This document shows, piece after piece, positions 1 to 5,997 of a stretch of 6,678 nt of DNA. Within the stretch, counting starts at the first letter, position 1, and every line of letters starts with the position of its first letter. The position numbers and the translations under genes are program-made. The stretch is taken from positions 1-6,678 of the forward strand of contig JACDEQ010000118.1 of NCBI GenBank assembly GCA_013816225.1, in the 5' to 3' direction. Under the pieces are notes generated by a model. The model did not search any database. It had not been told where the DNA came from and saw only the letters and a list, made by a program, of their open reading frames with translations. The DNA comes from Armatimonadota bacterium (lineage in GTDB: Bacteria > Armatimonadota > Fimbriimonadia > Fimbriimonadales > ATM1).

Positions 1-335
1 TGGACCCGGGCAATGGCAGGGTGTACTTCGAGTCAGAGGACGAAAACCGGGAGGTTACGGTCGCGTACAGTTGGAGGAACGCGCTCGGCGGGCTCCAGCG
101 GGATACGGCTACCGGCTACGTGACCTGGCAGACGGAGTCGGCTGAAAAGCCGGTTCCCATCGAGCAGGCCATCGACGAAGGCACCGTGTTCGCTTTTGCG
201 GACCCGTTCACTTGGCGAAGCAACGACCCGCGCGCGGGGCTGGTCTGGGTGTTCTACACGAGCACTCGCGCCGGCACGCGCGACGTCTATTACCAAACCC
301 TGTCGCCGCGTTTGTCACCGATACGAACGCCGTAG
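1..335 (+). CDS. C-terminal part of a probable exported protein with a PD40/TolB-like repeat (5' end outside window)
   Basis: The reading frame is open from base 3 (Asp-Pro-Gly-Asn-Gly-Arg) to the TAG at 333-335, so about 110 C-terminal residues are visible and the start lies to the left. I do not recognise the family. The visible part is rich in aromatic residues and beta-forming stretches and has no membrane helix. Near its end is the segment VFYTSTRAGTRDVYYQT, which resembles the strand-turn-strand motif of PD40/TolB-like propeller repeats (S-x-R-x-G-x-x-D-[IV]-Y). A secreted or periplasmic beta-propeller or sialidase-like fold is therefore plausible but unproven. No sorting signal is seen at the C terminus. 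The frame stays open beyond the TAG up to base 569, but the translation there is Arg-rich and does not look like protein. Confidence 0.7.
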   Translation, partial: DPGNGRVYFESEDENREVTVAYSWRNALGGLQRDTATGYVTWQTESAEKPVPIEQAIDEGTVFAFADPFTWRSNDPRAGLVWVFYTSTRAGTRDVYYQTLSPRLSPIRTP

Positions 336-372
336 CCGCCTCTCCCCTTGTGTGAGCGGCGGTTGCGGAGCG

Positions 373-403
373 GACGAGGGCAGGCCCGCATGTCCGCCTC
401 GTC
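373..403 (+). repeat. Perfect 7-bp inverted repeat with an overlapping alternative stem
   Basis: GACGAGG (373-379) is exactly complementary to CCTCGTC (397-403), with a 17-base loop. The same region can also form GCGGAC (370-375) with GTCCGC (392-397), and the two stems exclude each other because they share bases. No T-tract follows, so an intrinsic terminator is unlikely. It could be a Rho-dependent 3' end structure, mRNA-stabilising structure, a protein-binding site, or chance in GC-rich DNA. Confidence 0.4.
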
Positions 404-514
404 TCGCGCTTTCGCCTTAGCGGAGAATGCCCATGGCGTTCGCGATCAACGGAAGCGGCGTGCCATCACTGGCGGGCCACGTCAAAGTAGTATTGCCGTA
501 GTTATTCACAGGCC

Positions 515-541
515 GGGCCACCACATGTCGGCGGCCCTTTT
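515..541 (+). terminator. Terminator-like hairpin followed by TTTT
   Basis: GGGCC (515-519) pairs with GGCCC (533-537). After one A/C mismatch, CC (521-522) pairs with GG (530-531) around a 7-base loop, and TTTT follows at 538-541. This fits a modest intrinsic terminator. It sits 180 bases after the upstream stop codon and only 30 bases before the next start. It may end upstream transcription, or act as an attenuator in the leader of the PEP-CTERM gene if the promoter is upstream of it. The short T-tract and imperfect stem limit confidence. Confidence 0.45.
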
Positions 542-555
542 ATCCCCTATCGAAA

Positions 556-561
556 ACGAGG
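556..561 (+). promoter_or_regulatory. Ribosome binding site for the PEP-CTERM gene
   Basis: ACGAGG ends nine bases before the ATG at 571. Its spacing supports that ATG as the start, and the encoded N terminus is a good signal peptide. Confidence 0.55.
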
Positions 562-570
562 TTTATTGAA

Positions 571-1605
571 ATGAAATATTCGAAGGCACTTCCAACATTT
601 TCTTTAGCACTTCTGTCTCTTTCTGCTTATCCCCAGTACACCGCCGAGATTCTTCCAACTCCGAATGGCTTTGGAGAGGCTATGGGGGCCGGTGGCGGCC
701 AAATTATCGGCGCGGGTTTCGGAGAAGGTGGCGGGCCGTTCCTGTGGGAGGGGCCGCCATACAAGAAATACGTCAACTTGCACCCTGCCGAATTCGATGT
801 TTCGGCTGTTATCGGAGTGGGCGGCGGCAAGCAGGTCGGTTATGCAAGGGTGCAAGGTGACCGCGACCACGCGCTGATGTGGTCAGGCTCGGCACAAAAG
901 TATGTCGATCTGGACGTTGCTTCCTACGAAACTGGAACATTGGCTTGGAATACGGATGGTAAGAGCCAGGTAGGCGCGGGTGGGGTCGGCCCATCTATCG
1001 GCCATGCCTTGTTATGGCAAGGAACGCCCGAATCGGTGGTCGACCTACATCCTGAGGGATATCAAAGCTCGCAAGGTTATGGCGTCTGCGGAGACCGGCA
1101 GATCGGAAACCTCGAAGGCAATATTCCGTGTATGTGGACGGGAGCCGCCGAGAGCATGATTCTACTGCCGCTACCGAAGGGACTGAGCCATGGATTCGCA
1201 TACGCGATTCAAGGTGATCAAATCGTGGGATCTACTACGGATGGGGCGACCCTCTGGAATGCCGACACATTGGAGATCACCTCCCTTGGAGGTGGTGGAG
1301 CCATCGATACGAATGGGTTGCAGCAAGCGGGACTGCGAGGCGTCGACGGAGACTTTCATGCCTTTGCTTGGTCCGGTTCGGAAGAAAGCGCCATCGACCT
1401 TCACCAGTTTCTGCCGAAGGGCTATCGGGAGTCAAGAGCTTTGGGAATCGACGAAAGCGGAGCGATCGTGGGTTGGGCGAGACGGCCCAATATGAACCAA
1501 CAGCCCTTCGTGTGGACCCCAGTCCCCGAGCCATCATCGTTCCTCGCTCTCACACTCGGGCTCGGTCTCCTCGGGCTTCTTGCGAGGAGGTACAAGGTGA
1601 GATGA
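571..1605 (+). CDS. PEP-CTERM-anchored HAF-repeat protein, predicted seven-bladed beta-propeller
   Basis: This 344-residue secreted protein starts with a signal peptide (Lys residues, then hydrophobic residues 7-19, roughly). The body is made of repeats in which a [G]-x-Q-[IV]-[IV]-G strand is followed by H-A-[FL]-[LAM]-W and then [VI]-D-L-H-P-x-G-Y. Repeat Trp residues lie at 59, 104, 149, 189, 229, 267 and 315, giving seven units of about 38-48 residues. This is the HAF-repeat pattern. The C terminus is a classic PEP-CTERM signal: VPEP at 318-321, a hydrophobic helix at about 324-337 and a basic end (RRYKVR). In known systems an exosortase processes this tail for surface export, often linked to exopolysaccharide; no exosortase gene is in the window. 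The molecular role is unknown. Its TGA overlaps the ATG of the next gene. Confidence 0.88.
   Translation: MKYSKALPTFSLALLSLSAYPQYTAEILPTPNGFGEAMGAGGGQIIGAGFGEGGGPFLWEGPPYKKYVNLHPAEFDVSAVIGVGGGKQVGYARVQGDRDHALMWSGSAQKYVDLDVASYETGTLAWNTDGKSQVGAGGVGPSIGHALLWQGTPESVVDLHPEGYQSSQGYGVCGDRQIGNLEGNIPCMWTGAAESMILLPLPKGLSHGFAYAIQGDQIVGSTTDGATLWNADTLEITSLGGGGAIDTNGLQQAGLRGVDGDFHAFAWSGSEESAIDLHQFLPKGYRESRALGIDESGAIVGWARRPNMNQQPFVWTPVPEPSSFLALTLGLGLLGLLARRYKVR
1585..1590 (+). promoter_or_regulatory. Shine-Dalgarno sequence for the 98-residue ORF, inside the preceding gene
   Basis: AGGAGG lies in the codons for the last Arg-Arg of the PEP-CTERM protein, 11 bases before the ATG at 1602. It is a full-strength match to the anti-SD core at a slightly long distance. 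With the ATGA overlap it suggests translational coupling. It could also be a by-product of Arg codons (AGG AGG) in the basic tail. Confidence 0.45.
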
Positions 1606-1898
1606 AATTCCTCAGCTTGGAAGGCACGTGTCCTCGTTTACGTGCGTTCTACATGGCGTTCGCCATCGAAGGCTATTTCCGTGCCCGTGACACAGGAGCA
1701 AAGTACTTCGGTTCCGTTGTGGCGCCCGTATACGCGGGCATCCCACCGATTGGAGCCTTAACCCCGACAGAAAATGCCGCGGTTCAATGGCCGATGCAGC
1801 AGGTTGGCCGGCTTATTCCAACATTTCTGCTTGACAACGCGACCGCTGGTTCTTGCGGCACTCCCGTCGATATAACGTTTGCTTGGAGCCCCATATGA
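1602..1898 (+). CDS. Small unrecognised protein (98 aa), ATGA-overlapped at both ends
   Basis: The ATG at 1602 overlaps the stop of the PEP-CTERM gene (ATGA, 1602-1605), and the TGA at 1896-1898 overlaps the ATG of the next gene (ATGA, 1895-1898). This fills what would otherwise be a gap of about 290 bases. AGGAGG at 1585-1590 is a good ribosome binding site. The protein starts MKFLSLEGTCPRLRAF, has two Cys (residues 10 and 86), a mixed composition and no clear signal peptide or membrane helix. I recognise no family. The double overlap is the main evidence. The frame is also open upstream inside the PEP-CTERM gene, so part of the openness could be accidental. Alternatives are an untranslated spacer or a decayed gene. 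Confidence 0.55.
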   Translation: MKFLSLEGTCPRLRAFYMAFAIEGYFRARDTGAKYFGSVVAPVYAGIPPIGALTPTENAAVQWPMQQVGRLIPTFLLDNATAGSCGTPVDITFAWSPI

Positions 1899-2950
1899 TT
1901 GCTGCAGTTTTCTTGATCGCTTTCGCTCATTTGCCGGAGGTCACGACGGTTGGTCCTCCACGGGGTCTCGTTCTCCATGTTTCGAAATGCCTACTCGTTC
2001 AGGACACCGATGGAGGAATGGATATTCCCAGTAACCTTCTGCTCTTGTCGGAGGATGGCCGGAGGGGGTTCTTTCCTTGGCTCCCGCGCGTCACCGCCTC
2101 ACCCGATGGGGGCTATTTTGCGGTAGTCGAATTTGCCTCTAGCCAGATGTGGGGAGTTCCGATCTTCCAATACAATGCCACCACGGGGCCGTTCGTGGTG
2201 ACCCATCGGCAGTGGAGAAACATCGGTTTTCAGCCAGACGTAAGGCTTCGGCTCGGAATCGGCCCGGAGCGAACTACAACCAGACTCCTAGCTAGCGCCA
2301 GGTTCGACCGAGTTACGTTGGCTCACCTTGACCAACCCACTCACACCGAGGAAGGGATGAGGCGGTATGGGGGCGTTTCCGAAATTGCTGTCGATGACCT
2401 GGAAATCGGGTCGAACAAGCTGATTTACAACACCAATCGCGCCCTCACGGCCATCAAAGACAGGGTGACCAATGCGGTTCTGGTCCGGTTCGACAGAGCA
2501 GGCCGGTACGACCTCGTTGGCTCTCGCCAAGCGCGAAGAGTCGGCCCGATCGGTGCTGATCGCGTTCCGATCCATATGGACATCGCGAGCGACACGCTCG
2601 TTCTGCTCGATACTGCGAATGATCGCTCAAAAGTCTTAGAGATTTGGTCCATTAAGAGCAACAAGAAGAAACTTGAGATTTCTGCACCCACCGTTGCGGG
2701 CGAGCGCACTTGTATTCGACAAACCGCACTTCTTCCGAACGGCGTTCTCCTGACTTCGTTCGAGACAGAGAATGTACCGGTGGCCGGCGGCTCCAAAGCG
2801 GCTTTTGCGCTCTATCGAATCGATAGACCCGCAAGGCGATGGGTGCACCTCGGTCCCTTTAGGCTGTCGGGGGCTGCTAACTCCGGCCGCGTACTTCTCA
2901 TCGCGGGCCCATCGCCAGGCAATAACCAGTACCTCGTGTGGCCGAAGTGA
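1895..2950 (+). CDS. Hypothetical secreted protein, possibly beta-propeller
   Basis: I chose the ATG at 1895 rather than the upstream TTG at 1853. GGAG at 1885-1888 lies six bases ahead of it, it forms an ATGA overlap with the preceding ORF, and it puts a hydrophobic segment (IAAVFLIAFAHL) at the very N terminus. That segment looks like a short signal peptide, though it lacks a basic n-region. The product is 351 residues. No family is recognised. Residues 68-80 (ASPDGGYFAVVEF) resemble a WD40/PD40 propeller strand. Further alternating hydrophobic stretches (for example SDTLVLLDTANDRSKVLEIW and TALLPNGVLLTSFE) suggest an all-beta fold. There is no C-terminal anchor. Its position downstream of the PEP-CTERM gene suggests co-expression. 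Confidence 0.75.
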   Translation: MIAAVFLIAFAHLPEVTTVGPPRGLVLHVSKCLLVQDTDGGMDIPSNLLLLSEDGRRGFFPWLPRVTASPDGGYFAVVEFASSQMWGVPIFQYNATTGPFVVTHRQWRNIGFQPDVRLRLGIGPERTTTRLLASARFDRVTLAHLDQPTHTEEGMRRYGGVSEIAVDDLEIGSNKLIYNTNRALTAIKDRVTNAVLVRFDRAGRYDLVGSRQARRVGPIGADRVPIHMDIASDTLVLLDTANDRSKVLEIWSIKSNKKKLEISAPTVAGERTCIRQTALLPNGVLLTSFETENVPVAGGSKAAFALYRIDRPARRWVHLGPFRLSGAANSGRVLLIAGPSPGNNQYLVWPK

Positions 2951-3138
2951 TCGGTGCCATTCCTCTTTCACAGCGCGGAAAGCCAGTAAACATTGCATTG
3001 GCTTGAAGCCCAATAAATACGATATCCGAACAATCGGGCGCGTTATCCCGTCATGTTCGCAAGCGTTTTTAACCGACGCTTGACAGTTCGCACAAACTAA
3101 GGCTATGATGAACGGTTCTATCTCGGATTGGAGGACGC
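2951..3138. other. Intergenic region before the pil operon
   Basis: This 188-base gap separates the secreted-protein cassette from pilM. It contains the promoter at 3080-3109 and the pilM ribosome binding site (GGAGG, 3130-3134). A short imperfect stem (ATTGG at 2997-3001 with CCAAT near 3010-3014) has no T-tract after it, so I see no good intrinsic terminator for the upstream cassette. Confidence 0.5.
3080..3109 (+). promoter_or_regulatory. Near-consensus sigma70-type promoter for pilMNOP
   Basis: The -35 element TTGACA (3080-3085) is a perfect consensus. It is separated by 18 bases from TATGAT (3104-3109), a five-of-six match to the -10 consensus. Transcription should begin near 3115-3117, giving a leader of about 22 bases before the pilM ATG at 3139. 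The position immediately before the first gene of the operon and the correct orientation support the call. No operator is obvious. Confidence 0.75.
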
Positions 3139-4350
3139 ATGGCTAAACGGCTCACACAAGCTTTGGGTGTAGATATCGGCACCCAGAGCATCAAAGTCGC
3201 CGGAGTTCGCCTTGGCAAAGACGGCCCAGTGGTGACCGGATTAGCGAAAGGCCCTACTCCCGACAACGCAATCGACCATACCGGCATCTATGACCCGACG
3301 GCGCTCGGCGGCGCTCTGCACACCGTGCTCGCACAGGCCGGCATGCTCGGGCTCAAGGATGTGATTTTTAGCATCGCCGGACAGTCGTCAGTTGTTGTGC
3401 GCAATCTCGAAGTCCCACGGATGAGCGACAAAGAGCTCTCTGACCATATGCAGTGGGAAATTCAGCGCAACATTCCGTTCGCCGAAAGCACGGTGATCAG
3501 CGACTTTCGCCCCGTGGAGAACCCTGCGCTCGAAAACACGCAGAACATGGAAGTGGTGATGGCCGTCTCGCCGCAGAGCGCCATCGGCACGATCCTCGAA
3601 CTGCTGAAAGCCGCCGGCTGCAGAGCCGCTGCAATCGACGTGGAGCCGCTCGCGCTCGGTAGAGTCCTGCGAAGCTGCCATCCGGCCGATCTCGGCCTGA
3701 AGAAAGTTTGCCTCGTCAACTACGGCCACAACACCGCCTCGATCAACATGTACCGAGAGAGCGTTTTAGCCTTCCCGCGCTCTGTCCCCACGGGCGGAGC
3801 TGCGCTGACCAAGGCCATCGCGGATTCTTCCGGCCTCACTTCAGAAGAAGCCGAGGCGCGAAAGACCTCCGCTATGATTACCGGAGGCCCAGGCGGCGAC
3901 GACGGATCGACGGGCACCTATCAGCCTTATAACCCGTTCACTGAAACAGCGGCCGAGACGGCGGCTGATACGGACCTAGTCGAACCTGCCGAGATCGCGG
4001 CGGAGGTCGAGCCCGAGCCCGTAGTTGCGCCGATCGTAGCCACAGATTCCGGAGACACTTCGCTTTTTGACTCGTTCCGGCCCCAGCTCGACGAATTCGT
4101 AGCCGAATTGCGACGTTCGATCGACTACTACCGAAGTCGCGGTGGGGATATCGATCAGATCGCCCTTTCCGGCGGCGGCGCTGGGCTCAAAGGACTTGGC
4201 CCGTACATCGGCAGTTCGCTGGACACGCCGGTGTCCGTTGTCAATCCGCTGCAGGGGATCGGTGTGGATCTGCCTGAAACCTACTCGGTCGAAAGAGCAT
4301 CTGAATTTGCAGTCGCCGTGGGGATGGGACTCCACATCGCCTACGACTAA
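3139..4350 (+). CDS. pilM: Type IV pilus assembly protein PilM (actin-like ATPase)
   Basis: PilM is the cytoplasmic, FtsA/actin-like member of the pilus alignment complex and binds the N-terminal peptide of PilN. Visible hallmarks are the first phosphate motif GVDIGTQSIKVA (residues 10-21), the family signature EIQRNIPF (107-114), the second phosphate-like motif LVNYGHNTASI (from about 192), a helix with RRSIDYY, and the adenosine motif LSGGGAGLKGLG (343-354). At 403 residues it is longer than the usual roughly 350. The excess is an acidic Pro/Ala/Glu-rich insert at about 248-308. The second phosphate motif has Asn194 where the family usually has Asp. GGAGG at 3130-3134 supports the ATG at 3139. 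It is the first gene of pilMNOP, 22 bases before pilN. Family assignment is secure; ATP binding is inferred. Confidence 0.95.
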   Translation: MAKRLTQALGVDIGTQSIKVAGVRLGKDGPVVTGLAKGPTPDNAIDHTGIYDPTALGGALHTVLAQAGMLGLKDVIFSIAGQSSVVVRNLEVPRMSDKELSDHMQWEIQRNIPFAESTVISDFRPVENPALENTQNMEVVMAVSPQSAIGTILELLKAAGCRAAAIDVEPLALGRVLRSCHPADLGLKKVCLVNYGHNTASINMYRESVLAFPRSVPTGGAALTKAIADSSGLTSEEAEARKTSAMITGGPGGDDGSTGTYQPYNPFTETAAETAADTDLVEPAEIAAEVEPEPVVAPIVATDSGDTSLFDSFRPQLDEFVAELRRSIDYYRSRGGDIDQIALSGGGAGLKGLGPYIGSSLDTPVSVVNPLQGIGVDLPETYSVERASEFAVAVGMGLHIAYD

Positions 4351-4372
4351 TAACTGGAGATAACCTTAGCGA

Positions 4373-5134
4373 ATGAAGCTCAACCTGCTTCCGAAATCTG
4401 TTGCGAAGAACGTACAAAGCAAGACCGTCTTTTTGACGATGGCCGGGCTGTTGCTGGCCACTCTGCTGGGCAGCTTTTTGTACGCGAGGAAGGTCAGCGG
4501 CGACTTGCAGTCATACATCGCTGAGGCGAACGCCAAGCAGCCGCTTGCCGAACAGGTCGTCGCCACCTCCGCAAGCGCGGACAAGATCATCGCGGACGCC
4601 AAAACCGTTCTCACAAACTCGGCTCTCGTCAAGGAGATCGACGTTGCCAATGGCAAGTACCCAAGGCTGTACAACACCCTTCGGCTGTACCTTCCGCGCT
4701 TCCTCAGGGTGCGCTCGCTCAGTGCGCAGTCCGGGGGCCCGGCGGCTTCGGTCGTTACGATTCAGGGCTATCTCAAAACCTTCCAGCAATACAGCGACGT
4801 CATGATCGCGCTATTGCGTTTCCCGGGCTGCTCCGCAGTTGGCCGCAGCGGCTTCGGCCCCGTCGCCCCGGGCGACCAGGGACCGTTCGGCTATAACCCG
4901 GACGCAGCCGCGAGGGGGCCCATCCCCGGTTACTCTGCGGTTACGCTGACGATGGCAATCACCTCCGGGCCGCACGCGAATCTTCAAGCGCCAGATGTGA
5001 GGGCGACACTTTCCGGGGCCGTGAGCGGCGCCGGAGGAGCTGCACAAGGAGCGCCTGGTACTCCCCCTCCGGGAGTCGGACCAGCGAGCAGCGTTGGCGG
5101 CGGACTGTTGGGCGGCAGGAAGATGGGGAGGTAG
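4373..5134 (+). CDS. pilN: Type IV pilus assembly protein PilN
   Basis: PilN is a bitopic inner-membrane protein that links cytoplasmic PilM to periplasmic PilO. The N terminus MKLNLLP carries the NLLP motif that fits into the PilM groove. A single membrane helix spans about 18-38, followed by a probable coiled coil (about 40-90) and a periplasmic ferredoxin-like region (YPRLYNTLRLYLPRFLRV onward). At 253 residues it exceeds the usual roughly 180-210. The extra length is a Gly/Pro-rich insert at about 152-186 and a low-complexity Gly/Pro/Ala tail from about 213. The ATG at 4373 is the only nearby start, since an in-frame TAG lies at 4367. GGAGA at 4356-4360 is 12 bases upstream, a rather long spacing. 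It lies between pilM and pilO in the standard order. Confidence 0.92.
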   Translation: MKLNLLPKSVAKNVQSKTVFLTMAGLLLATLLGSFLYARKVSGDLQSYIAEANAKQPLAEQVVATSASADKIIADAKTVLTNSALVKEIDVANGKYPRLYNTLRLYLPRFLRVRSLSAQSGGPAASVVTIQGYLKTFQQYSDVMIALLRFPGCSAVGRSGFGPVAPGDQGPFGYNPDAAARGPIPGYSAVTLTMAITSGPHANLQAPDVRATLSGAVSGAGGAAQGAPGTPPPGVGPASSVGGGLLGGRKMGR

Positions 5135-5138
5135 AACG

Positions 5139-5174
5139 GTGAATCTACAAATGGAGTTTGTTCAATATGTTTAA
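5139..5174 (+). other. Possible 11-codon mini-ORF overlapping the pilO start
   Basis: GTG at 5139 is preceded, seven bases upstream, by GGGGAGG (5125-5131) at the end of pilN. The frame reads VNLQMEFVQYV (first residue Met if initiated) and stops at TAA 5172-5174, eight bases past the first base of the pilO ATG at 5167. Ribosomes ending there could re-initiate at pilO. It may equally be a chance product of Gly/Arg codons at the end of pilN. Confidence 0.2.
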
Positions 5175-5997
5175 GCTCAACCCGATTACCTTCGTTGTTG
5201 TTGGCATCGCGCTAATTCTTACGACAATCGCAGGCTTCTATTTCCTAAAGATCAGACCCGAGCAGGAAGAGATGGGTTACTGGATAGACAAGAACCAAAA
5301 GCTCGACGAGATCATTTCCGAGGGAAGCAAGACGGCAGCCGTCGAACGGGTTCGAGAGGCCATGACGAAAGTCCGCGACGCTGAATCTGCTTGGAAGCTG
5401 ACCGCTCAGCGCCGAACGCCGAGCGCGGGCCAAATCAACCTGACACCGCAGCGCTGGCAGCTCGTCGTGAACACCCGTCGCTGGCACGGCCGTGTGGAGG
5501 CCGATCTTCGGAACTGGATTCGAAGGGCCGGCGTTCGACTCGTTTCGCCTGCCGGAGGAATCCAGGTTCCGTTCCCGACGGACATGCCGAACGAGCTCGT
5601 CCAATACTATTTCAACTATCCGGCCTTCCCGTTCCCGATCGCGATATGGGACCTCGGCGCGGTGACCGTGGCAGGGACATATGACCAAATCATGAGCCAT
5701 GTCAAATCGTGGAGCGCTATCCCGCACTATATCGCGAGCGTGCGGGGCCTTTCGCTCACCGGTAGCGGTTCGCGACTTCAGGCAACCTACGGTCTGACGT
5801 TAGTCGTCTATATTAACACGCAGTTCGTATCCGGAGGGCCCGCCGAAAACGGCAAGGTCCCGGACCTGGGTTCCACGGGCGATCAGGCTCAGGGAGGCCA
5901 GAATCAATCCGGTACGATGGCCAAGCCCGGGCCTGGTGGCGGCGGCGGCGGCGCAGGAGCCGGGCCAACTCCGATCGCAATCGGAGGCGGAAGATAA
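5167..5997 (+). CDS. pilO: Type IV pilus assembly protein PilO
   Basis: PilO is an inner-membrane protein that pairs with PilN through its coiled coil and periplasmic ferredoxin-like domain, and contacts PilP. I start it at ATG 5167 because GGAG at 5153-5156 is ten bases away. The alternative TTG at 5158 would sit only one base from that site. The 276 residues begin MFKLNPITF, then a membrane helix (about 7-27), a charged helical or coiled-coil stretch (about 28-75, many Glu/Lys/Arg), and a periplasmic domain with an aromatic-rich NELVQYYFNYPAFPFPIAIW segment. From about 223 the protein turns into a Gly/Gln/Pro-rich tail with a run of six glycines. PilO is usually about 200 residues. Its TAA overlaps the pilP ATG (TAATG). 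Confidence 0.9.
   Translation: MFKLNPITFVVVGIALILTTIAGFYFLKIRPEQEEMGYWIDKNQKLDEIISEGSKTAAVERVREAMTKVRDAESAWKLTAQRRTPSAGQINLTPQRWQLVVNTRRWHGRVEADLRNWIRRAGVRLVSPAGGIQVPFPTDMPNELVQYYFNYPAFPFPIAIWDLGAVTVAGTYDQIMSHVKSWSAIPHYIASVRGLSLTGSGSRLQATYGLTLVVYINTQFVSGGPAENGKVPDLGSTGDQAQGGQNQSGTMAKPGPGGGGGGAGAGPTPIAIGGGR
5938..5952 (+). repeat. (GGC)5 trinucleotide tract in the PilO tail
   Basis: Five consecutive GGC triplets lie in frame and encode glycine. Slippage here would change only the number of glycines and would not shift the frame. Confidence 0.7.
5983..5987 (+). promoter_or_regulatory. Ribosome binding site for pilP, inside the PilO tail codons
   Basis: GGAGG ends nine bases before the ATG at 5997 and is formed by the glycine codons at the end of pilO. 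With the TAATG overlap it supports coupled translation of pilO and pilP. Confidence 0.6.

Larger units (their letters stand above)
336..570. other. Non-coding, hairpin-rich intergenic region
   Basis: This 235-base gap between two same-strand genes holds no convincing gene. It contains several inverted repeats: 336-340 with 358-362 (plus 342-344 with 354-356), 373-379 with 397-403, 462-465 with 470-473, and a terminator-like hairpin at 515-537. I could not match it to a known riboswitch or identify a confident promoter. A promoter for the following gene must lie here or further upstream if that gene is transcribed independently. Confidence 0.6.

Noticed and set aside
421..515. Possible known riboswitch (c-di-GMP or cobalamin type)
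   Set aside because: I could not find the conserved core sequences of either class; only short generic hairpins are present.
348..569. Open frame of 73 codons after the first gene, in the same frame as that gene
   Set aside because: The translation is Arg/Ser-rich with no protein-like pattern. No ribosome site precedes its TTG, and it ignores the hairpins in this region. Readthrough of the TAG at 333-335 has no support.
1368..1601. Upstream extension of the 98-aa ORF into the PEP-CTERM gene
   Set aside because: This part overlaps well-supported coding sequence (blade 7 and the sorting tail), and its translation is Arg-rich and unlike protein. The ATG at 1602 is the better start.
1853..1894. 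TTG start giving a 365-residue version of the 1895-2950 protein
   Set aside because: It lacks a good ribosome site and would bury the hydrophobic signal-like segment behind a charged 14-residue extension. The ATG at 1895 has GGAG at six bases and the ATGA overlap.
2997..3014. Inverted repeat after the 1895-2950 gene considered as a terminator
   Set aside because: The stem is short with a bulge, and no T-tract follows on the plus strand.
5245..5727. 160-codon frame on the minus strand
   Set aside because: It is a shadow of pilO. The plus-strand frame has the recognisable PilO layout and operon position.
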